From Thalassomonas sp. RHCl1 (lineage in GTDB: Bacteria > Pseudomonadota > Gammaproteobacteria > Enterobacterales > Alteromonadaceae), in assembly GCF_947387555.1 (NCBI RefSeq), contig NZ_CANDNZ010000001.1, positions 186,001-250,000 of the forward strand: a stretch of 64,000 nt of DNA, read 5' to 3'. The translations under genes were made by a program, and so were the position numbers. The notes beneath the pieces were generated by a model. It was not told the DNA's origin and searched no databases. It saw nothing but the letters and a program-made list of their open reading frames with translations. Shown here one piece after another: positions 18,273-26,633 of this stretch (position 1 is the first letter of the stretch; each line of letters starts with the position of its first letter).

Positions 18273-19491
18273 TTTTATCTTTTGCCAGGAACTGTTTGCG
18301 GTACTGGCTGGGAGTGGTATTAAACTGTTTCTTGAACAGGGTATTGTAAACCGATTTACTGTTAAAGCCCGCCTCATAGAAAATATCGGTAATGCTGCGT
18401 TTACTGTCCGCTTCCTGCTCCAGGGTTTGTCTGGCTTCATTGATACGGTAGCCGTTGAGGTACTCGTAAAAATTGACCTGGAAATGCCGGTTGATGGTGC
18501 TGGATAAGTCTTTCACCGGGATGGATAATTGCTCCGCCAGCCGCTCCAGCGAGAGATTGGGATTGCGGTAAACATGCTGCTGCGTCATCGCTTTTTCTAT
18601 GCTGTGTACATAGTCCATATTTACCGGCTCTTTCGGCTTAACTTCTGTTTTATTTTCTTGTGCCCGGGGTTGTGCCTGGCCGGCGGCAGTATTGCTTATG
18701 GCTGGTGCGCCAGCTTGTACACTGCCCAGGGTTATTTCCTTAAAGGTTAAGAAAATCAGCATATTGATCAGGGCGAACAAAAAGTAATAATCGGAGATAC
18801 CGAGGATCTCGAATACCCGGACATTCACCGGTGAAAACAGGCCGTAAACCTTGATTAATGTCAGCAGTGCTTCCCAGGTGATGACCAGGAAAAAAGCGCC
18901 GAGCAGGTATTTTATCCAGCTTTTTTCCGGGGGCAACCGAGTCAGCTTTACCTCGTCTGATTTGGCTTTGAGGGCGGAAGATACCAGTTTAAAGGCCAAC
19001 AGCAGGTAAATGACCCGGCTAAGTTTTGCTATGGTGTCGAACAACAGGTAATGCCAGCTATAGGTAAACTGATAGCTGGTGATTTGCTCGGCTTTCGCCG
19101 CCGGCTCCAGGGCATAATAAGCGCCGGAAATGTAAAACAAGAAAATGACCGCGGGCAAGAGGTGCAGCAGTTGTTTTTTCTGCACCGAGAAGTCGGCTTT
19201 TACCAGGCTGCAAATGAACAAATACAGCAGCGGGCCGTCAAGAAAATAGGCAAAGTTAACACTGAAGAAAATATTCGGCGACAAGGACAATACCCAGTGG
19301 CGGAAAGCGCTGCCCCATAAAATAAGTTCGTGCAGGGCTATCAGGCTATGGCTCAGCAAAAAAGCCGCCAGCAATAAATGCCCTAAGGGTTTGACGTTTT
19401 TACTTACCAGCAGAAAAGCGCTAAAGGCCAGACATTCAAACGCCAGCAGCAGTAACACCAGATCATGTAAGTTAAAGAGGGTTTTATCCAT
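18265..19491 (-). CDS. AraC-type regulator with N-terminal membrane domain
   Basis: 408 residues. The first 240 residues contain about seven hydrophobic helices (LVLLLLAFECLAFSAFLLV onwards). A polar linker with many Gln, Lys and Pro residues follows (about 245-290). The C-terminal AraC domain has LSLERLAEQLSIPVKDLSSTINRHF and ITDIFYEAGFNSKSVYNTLFKKQF. Such membrane AraC proteins sense an unknown envelope or extracellular signal. It is convergent with the LytTR gene and they share 8 bp, so each could affect the other's 3' end. Confidence 0.88.
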   Translation of the reverse strand: MDKTLFNLHDLVLLLLAFECLAFSAFLLVSKNVKPLGHLLLAAFLLSHSLIALHELILWGSAFRHWVLSLSPNIFFSVNFAYFLDGPLLYLFICSLVKADFSVQKKQLLHLLPAVIFLFYISGAYYALEPAAKAEQITSYQFTYSWHYLLFDTIAKLSRVIYLLLAFKLVSSALKAKSDEVKLTRLPPEKSWIKYLLGAFFLVITWEALLTLIKVYGLFSPVNVRVFEILGISDYYFLFALINMLIFLTFKEITLGSVQAGAPAISNTAAGQAQPRAQENKTEVKPKEPVNMDYVHSIEKAMTQQHVYRNPNLSLERLAEQLSIPVKDLSSTINRHFQVNFYEYLNGYRINEARQTLEQEADSKRSITDIFYEAGFNSKSVYNTLFKKQFNTTPSQYRKQFLAKDKTK

Positions 19492-19653
19492 TAAGGCTTA
19501 ATATTCCCGTCAGCAAAACATCTTGGTCGTTTTCAGCTGAATGTGAAAAACCGTGCTCGTAAATGCTGCAAAACTTGGTTGCTTAATCAAACTTGCGGGA
19601 AGAATACTATATTGGTTTGATATTATCCATAAAGGGATAAATTAGATAATAAT

Positions 19654-19686
19654 AAAAGCCGGAAAGTGAATTACTTACCGGCTTTT
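19654..19686 (-). terminator. Intrinsic terminator
   Basis: AAAAGCCGG (19654-19662) pairs with CCGGCTTTT (19678-19686). On the minus strand the stem is followed by TTTTATTATT, so it should end the OmpA-type lipoprotein transcript. Confidence 0.75.
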
Positions 19687-19709
19687 GTCTTTTATTTTAA
19701 GCTTACGGC

Positions 19710-20339
19710 TTATGCCTTATTCGGGATGATTTGAATTTCAACCCGGCGGTTCAGGGCGCGGTTTTGCTCGGTGTCGTTGCTGGCGATGGCATGAGATTCG
19801 CCATAACCTGTGGTGTGCAATCTGTCACTGTGGATGCTTTGTTTAACCAGGTAGTATTTTACGCTTTCCGCTCTTTTTTCCGATAAGGTCTGGTTAAAGG
19901 CATCGCTGCCGGTGCTGTCGGTATGACCTTCGATGCTCAGCAGGGTTTTGTCATATTTAGTTAATACCTTGGCAATGTCGTTTAACGTGCTATGGAAACC
20001 GGCGGTAATATACGACTGCCCGGAAGCAAAGGTAATGTTTGAAGGCATGATCAAACGCAGGTTGTCGCCTTCGCGCACAACATCTATGCCTGAGCCTGCC
20101 AGCTCCTGGCGGAACTCCTGCTCCTGCTTGTCCATATAAGTGCCCACGGCGGCACCGGCAATGGCGCCAATGGCTGCGCCCCAAACGGCACGTTTGTTTT
20201 TATGGTTGCTGGTGGATTTCCCTAAAACCGCACCGGTAATGGCGCCGATAGCCGCGCCTTTTTCGGCATTGGTGGCTGCACAGCCGGAAAAAATCAAGGA
20301 AACAGCAATCACGGGGATAAGAGTTTTTTTTGCTAACAT
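19710..20339 (-). CDS. OmpA-family lipoprotein with glycine zipper (YiaD-like)
   Basis: 209 residues. Lipoprotein signal peptide with lipobox FSGC (Cys20). Glycine-zipper repeats follow (AAIGAITGAVLG, AAIGAIAGAAVG), then the OmpA peptidoglycan-binding domain (about 100-205) with IEGHTDSTGSDAFN and NRALNRRVEIQI, the conserved Asp/Arg meso-DAP-binding region. It should tether the outer membrane to peptidoglycan. Monocistronic; a hairpin terminator lies 24 bp past the stop. Confidence 0.92.
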   Translation of the reverse strand: MLAKKTLIPVIAVSLIFSGCAATNAEKGAAIGAITGAVLGKSTSNHKNKRAVWGAAIGAIAGAAVGTYMDKQEQEFRQELAGSGIDVVREGDNLRLIMPSNITFASGQSYITAGFHSTLNDIAKVLTKYDKTLLSIEGHTDSTGSDAFNQTLSEKRAESVKYYLVKQSIHSDRLHTTGYGESHAIASNDTEQNRALNRRVEIQIIPNKA

Positions 20340-20599
20340 ATTAAATTGCCCAAATAAAAGTGGAAAAACAAACTTGTACTACAGCTGGTTTGTATCAATG
20401 GAGCGAATGATATCAAAGTTAGCTGAACGAGAGATGAATCAAAGGTAAAAAATTATGAATTGCAGGTGAAAAAGTTTTATTTACCTGAAATTGTTGTGAA
20501 GTGCATTGCTAAGCATACCGGGAAACACTAGCTTAATATTGTCCGGGCAAAAAAGTAATCTTTTGTTCGTATGTCAATAATTAACAAGGAAAAATAATA

Positions 20600-20839
20600 A
20601 TGAAAAGTAGTGTAATGTTAGGTATGGTTGCGGCCGGTATGATGTTAGGCGGTGCTATGACGAGTGCACCGGCGAATGCGGCAAAAGATCCGAATAGCGT
20701 TGTATATCATGTGGCGTGTTATAGTACGGCAGGATCTTTCCTATGGTATGAGTTGGCGGATTATTATGTTGAAGCCAGACAGTATGCCGTTAATTGCACC
20801 AGTCAGGGCGGCAAATACCAAATAACCACTTTGCTTTAA
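20600..20839 (+). CDS. Small secreted protein
   Basis: 79 residues with a clear signal peptide (MVAAGMMLGGAMTSAPANA). The mature part, about 51 residues, has two cysteines (HVACYST and VNCTSQGG) that could form a disulfide. It contains GSFLWYELADYYVEARQYA. No family recognised. AAGGA lies before the ATG and a strong terminator follows. Could be a periplasmic or exported peptide. Confidence 0.65.
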   Translation: MKSSVMLGMVAAGMMLGGAMTSAPANAAKDPNSVVYHVACYSTAGSFLWYELADYYVEARQYAVNCTSQGGKYQITTLL

Positions 20840-20867
20840 TTTCTTACCTGAATTAAAGAGTTTTATA

Positions 20868-20894
20868 AACCTGAGGTGGCTGTTACCTCAGGTT
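20868..20894. terminator. Bidirectional terminator
   Basis: AACCTGAGGT (20868-20877) pairs perfectly with ACCTCAGGTT (20885-20894) across a 7-nt loop, between the convergent 3' ends of the small secreted protein and the next minus-strand gene. Confidence 0.65.
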
Positions 20895-20936
20895 CATCAT
20901 TAAAGTGCAAGCGAATGAATGTTATTTACTTTCTGG

Positions 20937-21629
20937 TTAAAAGCTTTCAGAAATGATCACCGTTAAGAAGCCTTCTAATTGCGGGTCTTGATAATTAAAC
21001 GGTTGTCTTGGTTTAAAGTAAATGCGTAATGAGTCACAACTGCCGGATGTGACCTCGCTTTGTGAAATAGCCAGAGTATCGTCAATATCAATTTCCCTGA
21101 ACGTACCGCAACGGACACTGAACCAGACCACGGCATTATGGATTTGTCCAAGGACGTCAAAATTTAACAGCTGGCCGTTATCGCCGACAACCGGAACCTG
21201 GGCGCTGGCTTCATAAACGGCATTGATATCATATTGCCGCTTTAAATCTTCTAACCGGCAGTCATCATCGGTCCAGTCCCAGGAGTCTGCACAATAACCA
21301 TCCGTGTTGTAATAGCCGTATCTCATCGGCTCCTCAAGCACATCCGCCAGGGCAGCGACTTCTAAGTCTTTGGCGAGATCAAAGGTAAATTTAGTCCCGA
21401 CAATAATGGTGGGTAAACTGGTTTGAACCGAAAAGTTGTCATCATGAGTGTTATCAAGATTTTCGGCAGCCAATATGCTTTTACAATCTTGATACTGGGA
21501 TTGATCGTCCAGATCCCGGGGACAATTTTGATAAAATGCCGTTAAATCTGAGCTCATGGCCTGGTAGCTAAACGCCGAACATAAGATCGTCAGTATGATA
21601 ATGCTGGGGTATTGAATAATTGTTTTCAC
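20937..21629 (-). CDS. Secreted protein of unknown function
   Basis: 230 residues with a signal peptide (IIILTILCSAFSYQAMS). The mature part has several Cys (FYQNCPRDL, QDCKSILA, GYCADSWDW, DDCRLED, RCGTFRE, SGSCDSLR) that are likely disulfide-bonded in the periplasm. Asp-rich segments near the N-terminus (DNTHDDNF) and middle. No family recognised. Convergent with the small secreted protein. Confidence 0.65.
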   Translation of the reverse strand: MKTIIQYPSIIILTILCSAFSYQAMSSDLTAFYQNCPRDLDDQSQYQDCKSILAAENLDNTHDDNFSVQTSLPTIIVGTKFTFDLAKDLEVAALADVLEEPMRYGYYNTDGYCADSWDWTDDDCRLEDLKRQYDINAVYEASAQVPVVGDNGQLLNFDVLGQIHNAVVWFSVRCGTFREIDIDDTLAISQSEVTSGSCDSLRIYFKPRQPFNYQDPQLEGFLTVIISESF

Positions 21630-21909
21630 GTATTTTCCTTTACATGCTTGTGTTTAAATTCCCTGCAAAATTATTGCACATTAAAGTGTCTATTTGATTA
21701 AAAAAATGTAATTAAAATGTTTGTTTTTTTTGCGTTGTTTTGGGGGATTGTTTTTGCGGGAGAGGCAGAGCGGTTTGCTTTGCCGGGTACCAATAAAGGG
21801 AGATAAGGGCTATGGTTAAATATAGTGTTGTTTCAGATAGATAGAGCATAGTGTAAAGCTTGTTGGCAGGGGGATGCGGATGAGTCGGGGCAAAATCAGG
21901 TAGGATGTT
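21630..21909. promoter_or_regulatory. Divergent intergenic region
   Basis: 280 AT-rich bases between two divergent genes, so it should carry both promoters. It contains a T-run near 21720-21735. No operator or RNA was recognised. Confidence 0.3.
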
Positions 21910-22611
21910 ATGAATAAAACATGGAATATTTCGATTGGTTTGCTTGGTGCGATACTGATATTAACTGTCACCTCTTGGCTTATCTTTTTCTCTGATGAGA
22001 TAGAAACTCCTCGTCCCGGCGATGTTGACAGGGCCGAGCCGGCGCCATCAGTCTCGGTAAAGCGTATTCCAGGCGGAGTCGATCAGGCGCTAAAAGCTAT
22101 GGTATCGGCCAATATTGCCTTTAATGCACCTTCAGCCCTCAACCTTAATGATGGCTCACAAGTTCATCTGATACTGAGCCTGACACGCACCATAGCTGAG
22201 CTAAAAGAAGCGATTGCGGCAGCGGGAGAAAAGCATGGCGCCAGTATTAAAGTGGCTAACCGTATGGAGGCCAAATTAAGCGGTTATCATTTTCAAATTA
22301 CCCCAATCACTCCCGAGATCCAGGCGGTATCCAGAGAGTTGCCGACCGAGTGGCGCTGGGAAATTCATCCCAAGAAAACCGGTGTGCACAACCTGCATTT
22401 AACTTTGACGGCGCACCTGGAAATAGACGGGCAGGCGACCCCCAGGGCGATAACCACTTTTGATAAAAAGATTGCCGTGACAGTAACGGCAATGCAGCAA
22501 CTTACCCTGTTTTTTACCAGCAACTGGCAGTGGCTGTGGGCGGCAATATTGCTGCCTTTAGTCACCTGGTACTGGCAAAAGAAGGGGCAGGGGAGAAAAC
22601 AAAGTAAATGA
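21910..22611 (+). CDS. Protein anchored by N- and C-terminal helices, unknown function
   Basis: 233 residues. N-terminal helix (about 7-27, GLLGAILILTVTSWLIFF) and C-terminal helix (about 203-222, NWQWLWAAILLPLVTWYW) flank a periplasmic beta-rich domain (HNLHLTLTAHLEIDG, KKIAVTVTAMQQ), giving two membrane anchors. The paired Ig-like strands and closing helix resemble membrane proteins found beside stress or defence modules, but no name is claimed. It is the last gene before the cassette array, on the opposite strand to the cassettes. Confidence 0.6.
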   Translation: MNKTWNISIGLLGAILILTVTSWLIFFSDEIETPRPGDVDRAEPAPSVSVKRIPGGVDQALKAMVSANIAFNAPSALNLNDGSQVHLILSLTRTIAELKEAIAAAGEKHGASIKVANRMEAKLSGYHFQITPITPEIQAVSRELPTEWRWEIHPKKTGVHNLHLTLTAHLEIDGQATPRAITTFDKKIAVTVTAMQQLTLFFTSNWQWLWAAILLPLVTWYWQKKGQGRKQSK

Positions 22612-22680
22612 AAATGCTGCTGGAGATATAGCGGAAAATAACGTGAAAGTGTTTTATAGCTCCTAAATTAATAATCAAGG

Positions 22681-22718
22681 GTTGGTATGTTTTATTTGAC
22701 GTGGGGAGTCATACCAAC
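22681..22718. repeat. Inverted repeat at the distal edge of the cassette array
   Basis: GTTGGTATG (22681-22689) and CATACCAAC (22710-22718), 20-bp spacer. The right arm overlaps the R' box of the last attC. It marks the junction between chromosomal backbone and array. Confidence 0.5.
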
Positions 22719-22786
22719 GCCTGATTTATACGCATCCCGCAGAAGCCCGTTTTTTGGGCCGGAACGCACTACAGCAGCTTGTTATG
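22714..22786 (-). other. attC site, last of the array
   Basis: R' side reads CAACGCC, a variant of the usual box; R'' side is GTTATGT. The palindromic core contains GCCCGTTTTTTGGGC. The stop codon of the 70-residue gene falls inside R''. Confidence 0.65.
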
Positions 22787-22994
22787 TTTCAATAATAGAT
22801 TCCAGATCTTTAGCACAACGCTCTACCATTTTATTAAATTGTCCTTCAGTAACAAATAGCCTGTGCACAGCAGGGTTAGTTTGACGACCCTTATCCAAAT
22901 TTTCTTTTTGATCGTAGGCACACTTAGTCACTTTCAATGTGGCTAGGTTTATCTCAATAAAATATCGTGTGTCTTTATCCTGAATCTTACTCAT
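22782..22994 (-). CDS. Cassette: small hypothetical protein
   Basis: 70 residues, hydrophilic, with two Cys (VTKCAYDQ, VERCAKDL) and no signal peptide. The middle VHRLFVTEGQFNKMVERC may form a helix. Its TAA stop lies in the R'' box of the terminal attC. The cassette's own 5' boundary is damaged: instead of a complete attC upstream there is only the right half of one, fused to a duplicated gene fragment. No family recognised. Confidence 0.55.
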   Translation of the reverse strand: MSKIQDKDTRYFIEINLATLKVTKCAYDQKENLDKGRQTNPAVHRLFVTEGQFNKMVERCAKDLESIIET

Positions 22995-23013
22995 TAAGCC
23001 TCCCTATACTTGA

Positions 23014-23148
23014 ACTTTTGTTATGCAGCTCGAACTCATAAAGTAACTTAAAACATAGTGTTGTTGTTTTTAGATTTTTCTGGAACAGGCTGTCCGCCCC
23101 CAGTGCTCGACAACCATTCTATCTTTCATTCGAAAAATATGCATTTTA
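23014..23148 (-). pseudogene. Fragment of a duplicated SnoaL-like cassette
   Basis: This stretch repeats 24311-24448, the last 30 or so codons and attC half of the SnoaL-like cassette, with scattered substitutions. It encodes HIFRMKD then MVVEHWG, after which a 2-bp loss in the G-run shifts the frame. It keeps the GTTATGC R'' box but the rest of the attC and gene are missing, so it is a deletion scar. Confidence 0.75.
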
Positions 23149-23163
23149 TCCATACTTCTCGAT

Positions 23164-23184
23164 ACTAATTATGGGTAACTCTGA
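23164..23184 (-). repeat. Cassette leader repeat, copy 1 (partial)
   Basis: ACTAATTATGGGTAACTCTG plus one base, immediately left of an attC R' box. The same leader occurs at 34682-34709 and 45256-45283. Confidence 0.7.
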
Positions 23185-23187
23185 CAG

Positions 23188-23273
23188 CTAACGCTTTGCT
23201 AAGGGACGGCTGCACAGCAGGCGTCCCGCGTAGGGTCGAAGGCCCGGGGTGAACTTAAGCAACTTTGTTATGT
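23188..23273 (-). other. attC site of the methyltransferase-like cassette
   Basis: R' box TAACGCT, R'' box GTTATGT, 86 bp. Nearly the same as the site at 34713-34798, sharing the CGGCTGC...GCAGGCGTCCC and CGAAGGCCCGG segments. Confidence 0.85.
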
Positions 23274-23314
23274 GCCCATTGACCTTTGATATTACTTGAA
23301 AATTAACGCTTAAC

Positions 23315-24157
23315 CTATGCTGAGACTTTAACAAATTTAAGGGTCATACGATCAGATTCACCAATTTTAGCGTACTTTTCTTTGTCCTTTTCTTTTAGGG
23401 CAAAGCTTGGGGGCAATGTCCACACACCTTTTTCATAGTTTTTGGTGTCTTTCGGGTTTGAGTTCATTTCTGAACTAGCTACTAATTTAAACCCAAACGA
23501 TTCAACTACCTTAATAAGGTCTGACTGCTTCCAGCGGCCGCGCTTAGAAGAGGCTTTTCGATCACCAGTAAAACTTTCATCTTCCCTGTGTTGTACAATC
23601 GCTAAAACACCATCGTTCTTCAATATCTGCCACGATTGCTTTAATCCATTTTCCAACCTCCCTTGGTTCTGCCAGTTATGCATCGTACGGGTAATAAAAA
23701 CAAAATCTAACGAGTTCTCTTCTACAGGCAAACCTTTAATTGCAGGAAGCCAAGTTCCAATTGCGTTACTTCCGTATAGGTCCGGCGTGCTTTTTATCTT
23801 TTCAGGGTATGCTGAAAGTTTTTTCGCCCAATCAGGCCATTTTTCATAATAAGCAGGGTTGTGTTGCAAGCCAACATAACGCCCCTTCTCTTTAAGCAGA
23901 GGTGCAAGTATGTGGGTATACCAATTGCCTCCTGGCGCTACTTCGCCGACTGCTGAGGTTTCATTAATACCAAAAAAGCGAAGTACTTGCTCTGGGTTTC
24001 GATATTTATCCCGTTTAACTTCTTCAACTGTACGATATGGATTATTGTGAACTGCATGCCAAACAGCATCTTTATTAATTGTGTCTGCAAAAACACTTGT
24101 TATATTAAGGCTGAATAACACAAGTATTGTACTGACGATTATTCTGGATGTAGCCAT
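23315..24157 (-). CDS. Cassette: secreted SAM-methyltransferase-like protein
   Basis: 280 residues with a signal peptide (ILVLFSLNITSVFA). The mature protein has a Rossmann methyltransferase pattern: VGEVAPGGNWYTHILAPLL (motif I), LDFVFITRTMHNW, WQILKNDGVLAIVQHRED (post-I) and SFGFKLV. Such exported methyltransferase-fold proteins occur in Shewanella, Vibrio and relatives; their substrate is unknown and SAM would need to be available outside the cytoplasm. One of the largest single-gene cassettes. Confidence 0.8.
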   Translation of the reverse strand: MATSRIIVSTILVLFSLNITSVFADTINKDAVWHAVHNNPYRTVEEVKRDKYRNPEQVLRFFGINETSAVGEVAPGGNWYTHILAPLLKEKGRYVGLQHNPAYYEKWPDWAKKLSAYPEKIKSTPDLYGSNAIGTWLPAIKGLPVEENSLDFVFITRTMHNWQNQGRLENGLKQSWQILKNDGVLAIVQHREDESFTGDRKASSKRGRWKQSDLIKVVESFGFKLVASSEMNSNPKDTKNYEKGVWTLPPSFALKEKDKEKYAKIGESDRMTLKFVKVSA

Positions 24158-24210
24158 TTCCTATTCCTTTATATTAAGTTTGAAATATAGATGTAAGCAG
24201 TTTGTGCATA

Positions 24211-24327
24211 TAACGCCAAGTTAGCAGGCACAGCAACCGGGAACGTGGCGCTGTGCAATAATGAGCGAAGCGAATGCACAAAAGCGAAGTGGAGGTTATT
24301 GTGTCCTTCTTGAGTTTTTTGTTATGC
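24211..24327 (-). other. attC site of the SnoaL-like cassette
   Basis: R' TAACGCC, R'' GTTATGC, 117 bp, the longest of the array. It has a stem-loop core with GAGCGAAGCGAATGCAC. Confidence 0.9.
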
Positions 24328-24348
24328 AGTTCGAACTCATAAAGTAAC

Positions 24349-24840
24349 TTAAAACATTGTATTGTTGTTTTTAGGTTTTTCTGGAACAGGCTGTCCGACC
24401 CCCCAGTGCTCGACAACCATTCCATCTTTCATTCGAAAAATATGCATAAGAGCAGCTCCACGAGAGTCCGGTGTGCGTTTTACATGAAGGTGTAACCAAA
24501 CGAGATCACCTTCGGAAGCGCTGCGTTTAATAGACATTGAAAGCTCTGGGTATTCTTTATATCGACTTAAGAACAAGCGGAATAACCCTTCCCGGCCACC
24601 GCTTATATGAGGGGAATGCTCAACAAAGTTATCGGCATAACACTCATTTCTTAATATATTAATCCTTTGCGAAGGTTTAAGGTCGTTTCTATTTTCTAAT
24701 ATTTCCATACAGTATATGGCTTTATCTAGGTTTGACTGTTCTAAAGAGCTGTAGGATTTTTCATTTGCCCGACAAGCCAAAGAAAAGGATAAAACTATAA
24801 ACCCCATAAAAATTAAATTAAGCACTTTTTGAGTATTCAT
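24349..24840 (-). CDS. Cassette: secreted SnoaL/NTF2-like protein
   Basis: 163 residues. Signal peptide (IFMGFIVLSFSLACRA). The mature domain has the NTF2-like cone-fold pattern: NECYADNFVEHSPHISGGREGLFRLF, then GDLVWLHLHVKRTPDSRG and HIFRMKDGMVVEHWGVGQPVPE, as in SnoaL-like ester cyclase and limonene-epoxide-hydrolase relatives. Substrate unknown. A truncated second copy of its 3' end lies one cassette downstream at 23014-23148. Confidence 0.8.
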   Translation of the reverse strand: MNTQKVLNLIFMGFIVLSFSLACRANEKSYSSLEQSNLDKAIYCMEILENRNDLKPSQRINILRNECYADNFVEHSPHISGGREGLFRLFLSRYKEYPELSMSIKRSASEGDLVWLHLHVKRTPDSRGAALMHIFRMKDGMVVEHWGVGQPVPEKPKNNNTMF

Positions 24841-24889
24841 TTACAACTCCTTTATAAATACATATTTTTTCAGTCAATAATGACAGGCA

Positions 24890-24984
24890 TAACGCCCTGT
24901 TAACAGGCTAAATATAGTTGCTAGAATTAGTGACGAAGGAGCAAAAGTCAACTGTATTTGTCCTTGTTAAACAGCTTGTTACAA
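24890..24984 (-). other. attC site of the LysR/DoxX cassette
   Basis: R' TAACGCC, R'' GTTACAA, about 95 bp. Inner palindromic halves are weaker than in neighbouring sites. Confidence 0.65.
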
Positions 24985-25124
24985 GTTAATTTTCACAAAC
25001 CTGAAGACAGGAAAGTCTAGAAGAGGTGTACGGCTTGACAGAGATTGAAGCTGTAATATCAGTTTTAACTGGTTAGATCGCGGCATTAGGGAAAATCAAT
25101 AATCCTGACCACGCCTGTTGTAAA

Positions 25125-25994
25125 TTACCGGGCTGTATAGCTTTCCATTTTAGTAATTAAGAAATCCCAAAACGCCTTGATACGTGCTGTGTTTCTCAGG
25201 TCCTTATTAGCAATAATCCACACAGATGAGTTGTACTTAGCATCCAGTCGATACAGTTCGACAAGATCATATGAATCATCAGTTGGCAACAAAGCGATTC
25301 CTTGATCATTAAGGGCAGCGTTCAACGCGGTAGTGATAGCATTACAGTATATAGATTTGGCGTTGTGTTTAATCTGTTTCTGATACCAGTGCACTGCCGG
25401 GTTATCTAGATGGATGTAGTCAATTGCTCTCAGGCCTTTAATTTCTGACAACTGAACAGTAGGGCTGTATCCACTGGTCTTGAGAAAGTGCTCAGATGCA
25501 TAGATACTCAAGCTTACTTCTCTTATTTTGCGTGCAATTAGATTTTCCGGCACGGTATGACTTGCCCTGATTGCAATATCCGCATCGCGATGTTCGATAT
25601 CTAACGTCTGTTCACTTTCAAGGATCTCAAACTCAACATCGGGGAACTGTCTGCGAAATTCGCTTACCCATTCGGGCAAAGTAATAGTTGCCATTGTTGA
25701 GGGCGCGGTAATACGAATTAAACCTTGAACTTTTTCATGTTGCAGCGCACTGTTGATAAGGATGCCATCGGCCAGCGATTCCATTTGCTTAGCACTGTCT
25801 AAAACAGTTCGCCCCGCCTCAGTCAGTTGGTAGCCTTGACGATTAACAATAAATAGCTGGGTTGAAAGTTTGCTTTCAAGCTGCTGCACCCGCCTCCAAA
25901 CAGTGGTTGCATTGACACTTAACTGCTCAGAAGCCGCCTTTAGCGTCCTTTTCTCCGCAAGCGCGATAACCACCTTCAAATCGTTCCAATCCAT
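25125..25994 (-). CDS. Cassette: LysR family transcriptional regulator
   Basis: About 289 residues from ATG 25994, which has GGGGT before it; 26015 is an alternative. N-terminal winged helix: LKVVIALAEKRTLKAASEQLSVNATTVWRRVQQLESKL. The effector-binding domain begins near residue 85 (GLIRITAPSTMATITLPEWV). A DoxX-type gene lies divergently 113 bp away, the classical LysR target arrangement. The cassette therefore carries its own regulator and promoter rather than depending on an array promoter. Confidence 0.9.
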   Translation of the reverse strand: MDWNDLKVVIALAEKRTLKAASEQLSVNATTVWRRVQQLESKLSTQLFIVNRQGYQLTEAGRTVLDSAKQMESLADGILINSALQHEKVQGLIRITAPSTMATITLPEWVSEFRRQFPDVEFEILESEQTLDIEHRDADIAIRASHTVPENLIARKIREVSLSIYASEHFLKTSGYSPTVQLSEIKGLRAIDYIHLDNPAVHWYQKQIKHNAKSIYCNAITTALNAALNDQGIALLPTDDSYDLVELYRLDAKYNSSVWIIANKDLRNTARIKAFWDFLITKMESYTAR

Positions 25995-26015
25995 AATATT
26001 ACCCCAGCGCTGCAT

Positions 26016-26107
26016 TTATGCAGTGTAAGATTGCATTTTTGCCGATTTAATTGCAATTAAAGAATGCATAAACTGTGCTCGTCATTTAACGAAACAGGTT
26101 TACCTCC
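26016..26107. promoter_or_regulatory. LysR/DoxX divergent promoter region
   Basis: 92 bp between divergent genes. It holds TGCATTTATGCAGTG and TTGCATTTTTG, with TGCAATTAAAGAATGCATAA; the repeated TGCA half-sites are candidates for LysR (T-N11-A type) binding. Confidence 0.5.
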
Positions 26108-26473
26108 ATGAAAAAAAGCACAATTATCTTTTACCTCGTCTCTTCTTTGTTCGCTTTATTAATGGCGGCTTCAGGCATGGCCAAATTGACGGGGCAGGAA
26201 GACTTAGTTCAGGCAACGGCTGAATTAGGCTATCCCGTTTATTTATTGAAAATTTTAGGGGTTGCCTATTTAATTGGCGCCATTTCTATCCTGCAACCCA
26301 AGTTTGAAGCGCTTAAACAGTGGGGGTATACAGGTTTTTCAATTGCGCTGATTGGCGCTGCGGCATCACACTTATTGGCGGGACAAGCATTTAGCACCGC
26401 TTTACCAGCTATTGTCTTGTTAAGCGTTTTAGCCGTTATTGTATTTTTGAATACAAAACTGGTTCAGCCGTAA
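26108..26473 (+). CDS. Cassette: DoxX-like membrane protein
   Basis: 121 residues with four helices: FYLVSSLFALLMAASGMAKL, YLLKILGVAYLIGAISIL, GYTGFSIALIGAAASHLL and LPAIVLLSVLAVIVFL. SGMAKLTG and the AELGYP loop match the DoxX_2 (DoxX-like) family, small quinone- or stress-linked membrane proteins. It is the only gene in the array on the plus strand, opposite to all the other cassette genes, and is probably controlled by the adjacent LysR. Confidence 0.82.
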   Translation: MKKSTIIFYLVSSLFALLMAASGMAKLTGQEDLVQATAELGYPVYLLKILGVAYLIGAISILQPKFEALKQWGYTGFSIALIGAAASHLLAGQAFSTALPAIVLLSVLAVIVFLNTKLVQP

Positions 26474-26551
26474 TTTTCCTTTTGAGGGAGAGCTTAAAAA
26501 GCCCTCCCTACTTTAAGGGACAATGTCAGTTATATCATTTGTATATTCAAT

Positions 26552-26633
26552 TAACGCCCTGCGAATGGACTGACGCCGCACTGCAGAGGCTGTTCATGTC
26601 AAAGTACCTTGGCCGAGCATTGAGCAGTTAATT
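26552..26633 (-). other. attC site
   Basis: R' TAACGCC, R'' GTTAATT, 82 bp. It bounds the LysR/DoxX cassette on its upstream side and the next gene's stop codon lies in R''. Confidence 0.65.
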
